Positions 1 to 5,665 are shown, numbered from the stretch's first letter. The stretch is 8,149 nucleotides of DNA from Clostridiales bacterium UBA3678 (GCA_002372935.1 DFJF01000008.1:1-8149); one strand, 5' to 3'. Made by a program: numbers and translations. The notes: generated from the sequence alone by a model not told the origin.

Positions 1-39
1 TTAAATGATATTAATACTTTTGTACTATATGTGAATTAA
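1..39 (+). CDS. Possible 3' end of an upstream gene (partial)
   Basis: Frame 1 is open from the window edge to a TAA at 37-39 and reads LNDINTFVLYVN; the other two + frames are closed by stops almost at once (frame 2 at its first codon, frame 3 at its second). The stop lies 26 bases before the tilS start, a normal operon spacing. The alternating hydrophobic ending resembles the last strand of many proteins. In Clostridia spoIIE often precedes tilS, and a PP2C-type phosphatase tail would be compatible, but twelve residues are too few to identify a family. Treat it as an unidentified gene tail or as chance. Confidence 0.3.
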   Translation, partial: LNDINTFVLYVN

Positions 40-53
40 GATTTGAGTATAAA

Positions 54-60
54 AAGGAGA
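54..60 (+). promoter_or_regulatory. Ribosome binding site of tilS, fixing a TTG start
   Basis: AAGGAGA lies five bases before TTG at 66-68. The next in-frame ATG is codon 98, well inside the conserved domain and past the SGGPDS loop, so TTG is the only start compatible with an intact enzyme. Confidence 0.8.
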
Positions 61-65
61 ATATT

Positions 66-1055
66 TTGGAAAACAAGGTATTAGAAACTATTATTAAATA
101 TAATTTAATAGAAGATGGAGATAAGGTGGTTGTGGCAGTTTCTGGTGGACCAGATTCAATTACATTATTAGATATTTTAAATAAAATTCAAAGAAAAGGA
201 AAAATAAAATTTAAAATTATTATTGCACATGTAAACCATCAAATAAGAGAAGAAGCAATTGATGATGAAAAATTTGTACAAAATTATGCTAATAATAAAA
301 ATTTAGAATGTTATATAAAAAGAATAGATGTGATAAATTATGCAAATAATAATAAAATGGGATTGGAAGAGTCTGGAAGAAAAGTAAGATATGCTTTTTT
401 TGAAGAAGTAATGCAAAAGGAAAATGCAAATAAAATTGCAATTGCTCATAATAAAAATGATAAAATAGAAACTATGTTTATGAATATATTTAGAGGGTCA
501 GGAATATCTGGATTAAAGGGAATAGAGCCTATTAGGGAAAATAAATATATAAGACCTTTAATAGAATGTGAAAGATCAGAAATCGAAAAATATTGTGAAG
601 ATAATAATTTAAATCCCAGAATAGATAAAACAAATTTTATAAATGACTGTACCAGAAATAAGATTAGAAATATTGTTTTACCATATATAAAAAAAGAATT
701 TAACCCAAATATAATAGAAACAATGAGTAGATTATCAGAAGTTGCAACAGAGACTGAAGATTATATAAAAAAACAAACTATACAAGAATATAATGAAATT
801 TTGATAGACAAACAAGAAAAAAGTGTAGTTTTGAATTTAAAAGAATTTAACAAAAAAGAGCTTTTAATTAGAAAAAGAATATTAATATATGCAATTCATC
901 AAGTACTAGGGAATTCGCAAAATATAGAAAAAGTTAATATAGATGATTTAATAAATCTTTGTGAAAAAAACATCGGAAATAAGTATTTGAAGCCAAACAA
1001 AAATATAAAGATTCTAGTAAATAAAGGAAAAATTTTTTTAAATTTTATATATTGA
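66..1055 (+). CDS. tilS: tRNA(Ile)-lysidine synthetase TilS, short form
   Basis: TilS uses ATP and lysine to convert C34 of the CAU-anticodon tRNA-Ile to lysidine, which switches the tRNA from methionine to isoleucine charging and AUG to AUA reading; it is normally essential. The sequence shows the N-type ATP pyrophosphatase loop SGGPDS at residues 26-31, AHVNHQIR at 54-61, the Clostridia-like variant AHNKND at 127-132 (where many bacteria have AHHxDD), FRGSGISGLKGI at 142-153 and the TRNKIRN signature at 196-202. At 329 residues it is much shorter than B. subtilis or E. coli TilS (over 400) and stops soon after the central helical domain, so the usual C-terminal domain appears absent, as in Aquifex TilS. 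The following 123 bases before ftsH hold a promoter and cannot hide the missing domain. The gene itself is very rich in AUA codons, so it depends on its own product. No terminator is obvious after it. Confidence 0.95.
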   Translation: MENKVLETIIKYNLIEDGDKVVVAVSGGPDSITLLDILNKIQRKGKIKFKIIIAHVNHQIREEAIDDEKFVQNYANNKNLECYIKRIDVINYANNNKMGLEESGRKVRYAFFEEVMQKENANKIAIAHNKNDKIETMFMNIFRGSGISGLKGIEPIRENKYIRPLIECERSEIEKYCEDNNLNPRIDKTNFINDCTRNKIRNIVLPYIKKEFNPNIIETMSRLSEVATETEDYIKKQTIQEYNEILIDKQEKSVVLNLKEFNKKELLIRKRILIYAIHQVLGNSQNIEKVNIDDLINLCEKNIGNKYLKPNKNIKILVNKGKIFLNFIY

Positions 1056-1104
1056 GAATCCGTAAAGGCTTTCGCCCTGTAACAAAAAAGTCACAAAAAA
1101 AGTA

Positions 1105-1133
1105 TTGCAAAATGAAAAATCATGTGGTATATT
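1105..1133 (+). promoter_or_regulatory. Predicted sigma-A promoter of ftsH
   Basis: TTGCAA (1105-1110), a 17-base spacer and TATATT (1128-1133), with a TG at 1125-1126 making an extended -10. Transcription would begin near 1140, leaving about 40 bases of leader before the GTG start of ftsH. The in-frame ATG at 1122 falls in the spacer and would not be on this transcript. Read-through from tilS may also feed ftsH because no clear terminator separates them. Confidence 0.7.
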
Positions 1134-1163
1134 GCATATACTAATGAAATGCATAGAGAAAGA

Positions 1164-1171
1164 AAGGAAGG
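1164..1171 (+). promoter_or_regulatory. Ribosome binding site deciding the GTG start of ftsH
   Basis: AAGGAAGG ends seven bases before GTG at 1179-1181. No comparable site precedes the upstream in-frame ATGs at 1122 and 1149. The protein from GTG begins MKNGIKS followed directly by the first membrane helix, the usual FtsH layout. Confidence 0.8.
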
Positions 1172-1178
1172 TATTATT

Positions 1179-2990
1179 GTGAAAAACGGAATAAAATCAT
1201 TAGCCACTTGGCTAATAATAGGAATAATTTTAATTGTAGTTATTTCATCAATAATAGATAATACTAATTCAAAAATGACTTATTCAGAATTAGTAGAAAA
1301 TATTGGAGAGGAAAATGTTGAATCTATAGAATTCAATTCAGATGGAGATACAGCATATGTAACACTTAAATCAGAAAAGGGAGTTAAAGAGGTTAACATT
1401 CCAAGCCTAGAAAGTTTTATGGAATTTTTTGAAGAGAATATAAAGGCTGGAGAATTTACTGTAAAAAGTGATTCTAGATCGATATGGTTGACAATAATTA
1501 GCTTATTAACACCATTTGGATTATTAATAATCTTCTTTATATTCTGGTTTTTCATGACGAATGGAAATGCTGGAGTACAAGGAGGAGGAAAATCAACATT
1601 AACATTTGGAAAAAGCAGAGCAAGAATGTTAAATTCTACAGATAAAAATAAAATTACTTTTGATGATGTAGCTGGTGTTGATGAAGAAAAGGAAGAATTA
1701 CAAGAAATAGTAGAATTCTTGAAAAATCCAAAAAAATTTACTGATATGGGAGCAAGAATTCCAAAAGGAGTTTTACTTGTAGGTCAACCTGGTACTGGTA
1801 AAACACTACTTGCAAAAGCGGTAGCTGGAGAAGCTGGAGTTCCATTCTTTATAATAAGTGGGTCAGATTTCGTAGAGATGTTTGTTGGTGTGGGAGCTTC
1901 AAGAGTAAGAGATTTATTTGAACAAGCTAAGAAAAATGCACCATGTATTATATTTATAGATGAAATTGATGCAGTAGGACGTCAAAGAGGTGCGGGACTT
2001 GGTGGAGGACACGATGAAAGAGAACAAACTCTAAATCAATTGTTAGTTGAAATGGATGGATTCTCAGCAAATGAAGGAGTCATTGTACTAGCTGCAACAA
2101 ATAGACCAGATGTATTAGATAAAGCACTTTTAAGACCAGGAAGATTTGATAGACAAATAGTAGTAGGAGCTCCAGATGTTAAAGCAAGAGAACAAATTTT
2201 GGAAGTTCATAGCAGAAAGAAAAAATTGGCAGAAGATGTAGATTTAAAAATAATTGCTAAAAATACTTCTGGATTTGCTGGAGCAGATTTAGAGAATGTT
2301 TTAAATGAAGCCGCACTTTTGGCTGCAAGAAGAAATCTTACAGAGATTGGAATGAGAGAAATAGAAGATGCTATGGTAAAAGTTACTATGGGACCTGAAA
2401 AAAAGACTAGAGTTAGAAATGAACATGAGAAAAAGCTTGTTGCATATCATGAAGCAGGTCATGCTGTAGTAAGCAAATTTTTACCTACACAAGACCCAGT
2501 TCATGAAATATCTATTGTACCTAGAGGAATGGCTGGAGGTTATACTATGTATAGACCTACAGAAGATAAATCGTTTATTTCAAAAACATATATGGAAGAA
2601 ACAATTGTATCACTTCTAGGTGGTAGAGTTGCAGAAAGCTTGATATTAAATGATATATCTACAGGGGCAAGTAATGATATAGAAAGAGCTACAAAAATGG
2701 CAAGATCTATGGTTACAGTTTATGGAATGAGTGAAAGATTAGGAGCTATTATGTATGATAGTGACAATGGAGAAGTATTTTTAGGAAGAGATTTAGCTCA
2801 TTCTAAGACATATTCAGAAGAGACCGCAGCTATAATTGATGAAGAAGTAAAGAGAATTGTAGACACAGCATATGAAAAAGCTAAAAAAATATTATCAGAT
2901 AATATTGACAAACTACACATTGTTGCAGGAATATTGCTTGAAAAAGAAAAAATTGATGGAGAAGAATTTGACAAAGTATTTGAAAGTTAA
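1179..2990 (+). CDS. ftsH: ATP-dependent membrane zinc metalloprotease FtsH
   Basis: FtsH is a membrane-anchored hexameric AAA+ protease that extracts and degrades misassembled membrane proteins and selected cytoplasmic regulators. From the GTG start it is 603 residues. Visible in order: membrane helix 1 (about 7-26), an extracytoplasmic domain (about 27-101), membrane helix 2 (about 102-125), Walker A GQPGTGKT (202-209), the pore-loop FVG (235-237), Walker B CIIFIDE (256-262), the second region of homology with arginine fingers R319 and R322 in LRPGRFDR, the zinc site HEAGH (424-428) with catalytic E425, and the third zinc ligand D500 in TGASNDIERAT. All key residues are present. The Walker A has Q where most FtsH have P, at a variable position. 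The C-terminal tail is short, ending soon after the LLEKEKIDGEEF motif. A longer reading from ATG 1122 (622 residues) is disfavoured because its start sits inside the promoter. A long hairpin follows the stop. Confidence 0.97.
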   Translation: MKNGIKSLATWLIIGIILIVVISSIIDNTNSKMTYSELVENIGEENVESIEFNSDGDTAYVTLKSEKGVKEVNIPSLESFMEFFEENIKAGEFTVKSDSRSIWLTIISLLTPFGLLIIFFIFWFFMTNGNAGVQGGGKSTLTFGKSRARMLNSTDKNKITFDDVAGVDEEKEELQEIVEFLKNPKKFTDMGARIPKGVLLVGQPGTGKTLLAKAVAGEAGVPFFIISGSDFVEMFVGVGASRVRDLFEQAKKNAPCIIFIDEIDAVGRQRGAGLGGGHDEREQTLNQLLVEMDGFSANEGVIVLAATNRPDVLDKALLRPGRFDRQIVVGAPDVKAREQILEVHSRKKKLAEDVDLKIIAKNTSGFAGADLENVLNEAALLAARRNLTEIGMREIEDAMVKVTMGPEKKTRVRNEHEKKLVAYHEAGHAVVSKFLPTQDPVHEISIVPRGMAGGYTMYRPTEDKSFISKTYMEETIVSLLGGRVAESLILNDISTGASNDIERATKMARSMVTVYGMSERLGAIMYDSDNGEVFLGRDLAHSKTYSEETAAIIDEEVKRIVDTAYEKAKKILSDNIDKLHIVAGILLEKEKIDGEEFDKVFES

Positions 2991-2997
2991 AATTATG

Positions 2998-3040
2998 AAG
3001 CAGGCACATTGCATTAGTGTAGTGGGCTTGCTTTAGTTGT
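2998..3040 (+). terminator. Probable intrinsic terminator after ftsH
   Basis: Starting eight bases after the ftsH stop, AAGCAGGC (2998-3005) pairs with GCTTGCTT (3026-3033), one G-U included. After an A/G mismatch the stem continues for seven more pairs (3007-3013 with 3018-3024, two G-U) closing a TTAG loop. The trailing stretch TTTAGTTGTT is only moderately T-rich, so efficiency is uncertain. Its position between ftsH and a new strong promoter supports a transcription boundary. Confidence 0.6.
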
Positions 3041-3093
3041 TAAAAAAATATTTTGAATCTATGAAAATATGGTAAATAAGTGTAAATGTTGGG

Positions 3094-3115
3094 TATGTTT
3101 GACAAAGTAAACATA
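3094..3115. promoter_or_regulatory. Operator-like inverted repeat over the -35 box
   Basis: TATGTTT (3094-3100) and AAACATA (3109-3115) are perfect reverse complements separated by eight bases, and the first arm plus spacer contain the TTGACA box of the downstream gene. The geometry fits a dimeric repressor site, but no known consensus is recognised. In AT-rich DNA a 7-base arm pair can also arise by chance. Confidence 0.35.
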
Positions 3116-3127
3116 ATATGGTATAAT
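3099..3127 (+). promoter_or_regulatory. Perfect-consensus sigma-A promoter of the coiled-coil gene
   Basis: TTGACA (3099-3104), exactly 17 bases, then TATAAT (3122-3127), preceded by TG at 3119-3120 for an extended -10. Every promoter element matches consensus. The predicted start near 3134 leaves a leader of roughly 50 bases ending in the AGGAGG at 3169-3174. Confidence 0.85.
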
Positions 3128-3181
3128 AAAAAGGCAAGTAACGAAAAATAAATATAAGTATAAATAAGAGGAGGAGTTTAT

Positions 3182-4369
3182 ATGTCAAAAGCTAAAAAAA
3201 GAGAATGGGAAAGACTATATGAACAATATCAAAATGGAGAAATAGATGAGGAATTTAATAAGCTTAAAGAAAAGATGGAAAATCATAAATTAGGTAGAGA
3301 AGAATATAAAGAATACGAAAAAATGACAAAAATAAAAGGAAATATTTCGAAGGTAAAAAATATACTTGAATTAAGAGGAAAACTACAAAAAGATATTGAA
3401 GAAATAAAAAAAGAGATAGAAATAAGAGAGAATTTGGCAGAATTAAGTCAAAAAAACAAAGAGTTAGAAGATGCCTTAAACAAAAACTTGGAAGAACAAA
3501 GTGAAAAAGAGATAAAAATAAAAGAATTGGGAGAAAAATTAAAAGACAAAGAGTTATTACCAGAAGAAAGAGAGAAGATTGAAGAAGATTTAAAAAAGAC
3601 TGAAAAAGAGAAGTCAGGTTTAAGAATAGAAGCAAATAACAATAATATTGAATTTGGAGAAAATAATCAAAAATTAAAAGAAAGTAATAAAAATAACAAA
3701 AAATATAAAAGAAAAACAACAGAAGATTTAAAAGATTTAATCACAAATAAAAAGATTAAAGTAAGTAAATGTAATGTTGCATGTAGCAATTTGATGAAAG
3801 GTGCATCTTGGGAAAGTATTGAATTAAAACTTGACCAAGTAGATGAAAGATATACAGGTAAAAAAGAAGACTTAAAAAGGCTTGAAAAAGCAAGTGAAAC
3901 AAAAGTTACAGAAGAAGAACTAGAAACTCAAAAACAAACAACTACGGGAGAGGTAGCAGAAGATCAAGAACATATAGTAAATCCGGCAGAGGAACAAATA
4001 GATAATACAGAAAAAAATGATGAACATGATGAAGAAGAAAGTGATGTTAAGCCAGGTAGATTTAGAAAAATAATGTCTGCTTTAAGACATCCTATCAGAA
4101 CATTTAAAGAATGGAGAGAAAACAAAATAATGCCTCTACCAGAACCAGAAGAAGAAAAAGTAGAGGAAAAACCTCAAGAAGAAATTCAAGAAAAGAAAGT
4201 AGAGGAAAAAACTAAGAGTGTAAAAAATAATGACTTTAAGGCATATTTGAAAGAAGTTGCTGAAAAAGGAATGGAAGCAGCTGATAAAGATAGATTAAAT
4301 GCTGAAAAACAAAAATATAGAAAAATGGAAAGAGAAGCTGGAAAAGATAATGATGGTACTGAAAGATAA
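3182..4369 (+). CDS. Uncharacterised charged coiled-coil protein
   Basis: I do not recognise this 395-residue protein. AGGAGG at 3169-3174, seven bases upstream, fixes the ATG. It has no signal peptide or membrane helix. Residues 1-150 are dominated by Glu/Lys heptad-like sequence, probably long coiled coil. Residues 151-178 are Asn/Lys-rich. Residues 180-236 form a less repetitive, possibly folded block with two cysteines (C197, C201) and a lone W210. Residues 238-290 are acidic and likely disordered. Residues 291-313 form a basic amphipathic-looking segment (GRFRKIMSALRHPIRTFKEW, then RENK). Residues 314-346 are a Pro/Glu/Lys-rich linker with repeated VEEK. Residues 350-383 look like a C-terminal helix. 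A scaffold or a peripheral membrane or nucleic-acid binding role is conceivable but unproven. The perfect promoter suggests high expression. It is apparently monocistronic, between the ftsH terminator and the str promoter. Antisense frames here are shadows of its Lys/Glu codons. Confidence 0.85.
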   Translation: MSKAKKREWERLYEQYQNGEIDEEFNKLKEKMENHKLGREEYKEYEKMTKIKGNISKVKNILELRGKLQKDIEEIKKEIEIRENLAELSQKNKELEDALNKNLEEQSEKEIKIKELGEKLKDKELLPEEREKIEEDLKKTEKEKSGLRIEANNNNIEFGENNQKLKESNKNNKKYKRKTTEDLKDLITNKKIKVSKCNVACSNLMKGASWESIELKLDQVDERYTGKKEDLKRLEKASETKVTEEELETQKQTTTGEVAEDQEHIVNPAEEQIDNTEKNDEHDEEESDVKPGRFRKIMSALRHPIRTFKEWRENKIMPLPEPEEEKVEEKPQEEIQEKKVEEKTKSVKNNDFKAYLKEVAEKGMEAADKDRLNAEKQKYRKMEREAGKDNDGTER

Positions 4370-4392
4370 ATCAATAAATCTCTCTAAAACCA

Positions 4393-4421
4393 TTGACATG
4401 TAAGAAAAAAAATGATAAAAT
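4393..4421 (+). promoter_or_regulatory. Predicted sigma-A promoter of the str operon
   Basis: TTGACA (4393-4398), 17-base spacer, TAAAAT (4416-4421), with TG at 4413-4414 as an extended -10. It begins 24 bases after the coiled-coil gene stops. The predicted start near 4428 gives a leader of about 145 bases before rpsL, long for a simple ribosome binding site and containing two hairpins. Confidence 0.8.
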
Positions 4422-4480
4422 ATAACCGTTATGGAAGACTAGAAATAATTGTTTCCGTAGCGGTTATTGTTTTGTGTTTG
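4422..4480 (+). terminator. Large inverted repeat with T-rich tail in the str promoter/leader
   Basis: Bases 4422-4437 pair with 4452-4467 over 16 consecutive positions (13 Watson-Crick, 3 G-U) around a 14-base loop, followed by TTGTTTTGTGTTTG. It looks like an intrinsic terminator or attenuator. Because the predicted str start (near 4428) lies inside the left arm, the full stem forms only in RNA reading through from the coiled-coil gene. RNA started at the str promoter would keep about 10 pairs. It may thus end upstream transcription while letting str initiation escape, or attenuate str. The tail is interrupted by G. Confidence 0.55.
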
Positions 4481-4517
4481 AAAAAGCAAATAGACTTTCA
4501 AATGAAACACAATCAAA

Positions 4518-4544
4518 ATTTATAATGGCAAAGCCACTATAAAT
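4518..4544 (+). promoter_or_regulatory. Leader hairpin before the rpsL ribosome binding site
   Basis: ATTTATA and TATAAAT arms enclose TGGC-AAA-GCCA: eleven pairs with one A/C mismatch (4525 with 4537) and an AAA triloop. The stem ends 11 bases before the AGGAGGTGA of rpsL, where a bound protein or a structural change could affect translation initiation. No known leader family is recognised. Confidence 0.5.
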
Positions 4545-4555
4545 AAATTTAAAAC

Positions 4556-4564
4556 AGGAGGTGA
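4556..4564 (+). promoter_or_regulatory. Extended Shine-Dalgarno deciding the GTG start of rpsL
   Basis: AGGAGGTGA matches nine bases of the 16S anti-Shine-Dalgarno, and seven bases separate it from GTG at 4572. The S12 N-terminus PTINQLVRKGR follows immediately. Confidence 0.85.
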
Positions 4565-4571
4565 AATTTAA

Positions 4572-4985
4572 GTGCCAACAATTAATCAATTAGTAAGAAA
4601 AGGAAGAAAAACAGGAGTTACAAAATCAAATGCACCAGCTCTTCAACATGGATACAACTCAAAAAATAAAAGACAAACAAATGCAAGATCTCCACAAAAA
4701 AGAGGAGTTTGTACAGTAGTAAAAACTGTAACACCTAAAAAACCTAACTCAGCATTAAGAAAAGTTGCCAGAGTTAGACTTTCAAATGGTTATGAAGTAA
4801 CATCATATATACCAGGTATAGGACATAACCTACAAGAGCATAGTGTTGTTTTAATAAGAGGAGGAAGAGTAAAAGACCTTCCAGGTGTAAGATATCACAT
4901 TATTAGAGGAACATTAGATACAGCAGGAGTTAAAGACAGAATGCAAGGTCGTTCTAAATATGGTGCAAAACGCCCTAAAAAATAA
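4572..4985 (+). CDS. rpsL: 30S ribosomal protein S12
   Basis: S12 sits at the decoding centre of the small subunit and governs accuracy and tRNA selection. The 137-residue protein has the typical N-terminus PTINQLVRK, the Firmicutes-type insertion before QKRGVC (about 27-41), TPKKPNSALRK at 54-64, GHNLQEHSVVLIRGGRVKDLPGVRYH at 84-109 and the basic end SKYGAKRPKK. K56 and K101, the positions changed in streptomycin-resistant Bacillus mutants, are both lysine, so the protein appears streptomycin-sensitive. D102 is the equivalent of the aspartate methylthiolated by RimO in E. coli; whether that happens here is unknown. It is the first gene of the str operon, with a GTG start. Unlike in Bacillus, no L7Ae-like gene or rpoC lies upstream. 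A 193-base gap separates it from rpsG. Confidence 0.98.
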   Translation: MPTINQLVRKGRKTGVTKSNAPALQHGYNSKNKRQTNARSPQKRGVCTVVKTVTPKKPNSALRKVARVRLSNGYEVTSYIPGIGHNLQEHSVVLIRGGRVKDLPGVRYHIIRGTLDTAGVKDRMQGRSKYGAKRPKK

Positions 4986-5078
4986 TAGAATAACCAAAAA
5001 TTAAATAGTGCTTGTATCTTACTAAATTAATTACTAAAACAATAGGTACTTAGATTTAGAATATATAAACACTATACG

Positions 5079-5156
5079 GGTAGGTGGAAAATCCTATCAG
5101 AGTAACTTTGATACTTTAAAATAAAGTATCTATCTAGAAAAATTTAAAAATTTTTC
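5079..5156 (+). promoter_or_regulatory. Cluster of hairpins in the rpsL-rpsG gap, candidate S7 regulatory RNA
   Basis: The 193-base gap (4986-5178) holds no convincing ORF or promoter. Its right half contains four potential stems. H1 is GGTAGG (5079-5084) with CCTATC (5093-5098). H2 is TATCAGAG (5095-5102) with CTTTGATA (5106-5113). H3 is GATACTTTA (5110-5118) with TAAAGTATC (5122-5130), nine perfect pairs. H4 is GAAAAATTT (5137-5145) with AAATTTTTC (5148-5156). H1 and H2 share 5095-5098, and H2 and H3 share 5110-5113, so they are partly exclusive. H4 ends seven bases before the rpsG Shine-Dalgarno. In E. coli S7 represses its own operon by binding the rpsL-rpsG spacer; an analogous role here is inference. 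The left half (4986-5078) is plain AT-rich sequence. Confidence 0.5.
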
Positions 5157-5163
5157 AAAAAGG

Positions 5164-5172
5164 AAGGAGTGA
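5164..5172 (+). promoter_or_regulatory. Shine-Dalgarno deciding the GTG start of rpsG
   Basis: AAGGAGTGA, six bases before GTG at 5179. The universal S7 start PRRGYIAKRDVLPDP follows directly. Confidence 0.8.
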
Positions 5173-5178
5173 AGAATA

Positions 5179-5649
5179 GTGCCAAGAAGAGGATATATTG
5201 CAAAAAGAGATGTTTTACCAGACCCTATATATAATAGCAAAATAGTTACAAAATTAGTAAATAACATAATGTTAGATGGTAAAAAATCTGTTGCTCAAGA
5301 AATAGTATATGATGCTTTTAATATCATAAAAGAAAAAGAGCAAAAAGATCCATTAGGAGTTTTCGAAGAAGCACTTGAAAATATAATGCCAGTATTAGAG
5401 GTAAAAGCAAGAAGAGTAGGTGGAGCAACATATCAAGTTCCATTAGAAATAAGACCAGAAAGAAGACAAACTTTAGGTTTAAGATGGCTAGTTACTTATG
5501 CTAGAAAAAGACATGAAAAAACTATGGCTGAAAAATTAGCTGGTGAAATTATAGATGCAGTAAACGGAAACGGTGGAGCATTCAAGAAGAAAGAAGATAC
5601 TCATAAAATGGCTGAAGCTAACAAGGCTTTTGCTCATTATAGATTTTAA
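5179..5649 (+). CDS. rpsG: 30S ribosomal protein S7
   Basis: S7 is a primary 16S rRNA-binding protein that starts assembly of the 30S head and lines the E-site/mRNA exit region. At 156 residues it has the standard length. It shows the basic N-terminus PRRGYIAKR, LVNNIMLDGKK at 26-36, the conserved VGGATYQVPLEIRPERR (80-96), RWLVTYARKR and the C-terminal helix ending KKEDTHKMAEANKAFAHYRF. It starts with GTG. fusA begins 16 bases after the stop, so the two are surely co-transcribed. In other bacteria S7 is the feedback regulator of this operon, which makes the structured spacer just upstream notable. Confidence 0.98.
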   Translation: MPRRGYIAKRDVLPDPIYNSKIVTKLVNNIMLDGKKSVAQEIVYDAFNIIKEKEQKDPLGVFEEALENIMPVLEVKARRVGGATYQVPLEIRPERRQTLGLRWLVTYARKRHEKTMAEKLAGEIIDAVNGNGGAFKKKEDTHKMAEANKAFAHYRF

Positions 5650-5665
5650 TTAGGAGGAAAAAAAT

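Noticed and set aside
18..53. Possible promoter for tilS (TTTTGT and TATAAA)
   Set aside because: Spacing is wrong, and a start downstream of TATAAA would fall at or beyond the tilS ribosome binding site.
1061..1080. Short GC-richer patch with GGC-TTTC-GCC after tilS, as a possible terminator
   Set aside because: Only three base pairs and no T-run; too weak to call.
1280..1555. 91-codon open frame on the - strand inside ftsH
   Set aside because: It is antisense to the conserved FtsH N-terminal region, has no recognisable motif and no convincing ribosome binding site; it arises from AT-rich codons.
1782..1805. Q instead of P in the FtsH Walker A motif (GQPGTGKT) as a sign of inactivity
   Set aside because: The position is a variable one in GxxxxGK(S/T); the lysine, threonine, Walker B, arginine fingers and zinc ligands are all intact.
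2995..3036. 14-codon ATG-to-TAG frame after ftsH
   Set aside because: It lies entirely within the terminator-like hairpin and has no Shine-Dalgarno, so a coding role is not supported.
3264..3719. Hydrophobic 151-codon - strand frame opposite the coiled-coil gene, and the smaller ones at 3448-3642 and 4186-4374
   Set aside because: Phe/Leu/Ser-rich sequence is the expected antisense reading of Lys/Glu-rich codons; several such frames overlap each other and none has a supported start.
5012..5040. Possible promoter in the rpsL-rpsG gap (TTGTAT, 17 bases, TAAAAC)
   Set aside because: The -10 is poor compared with the near-consensus promoters elsewhere in the window; not distinguishable from AT-rich background.
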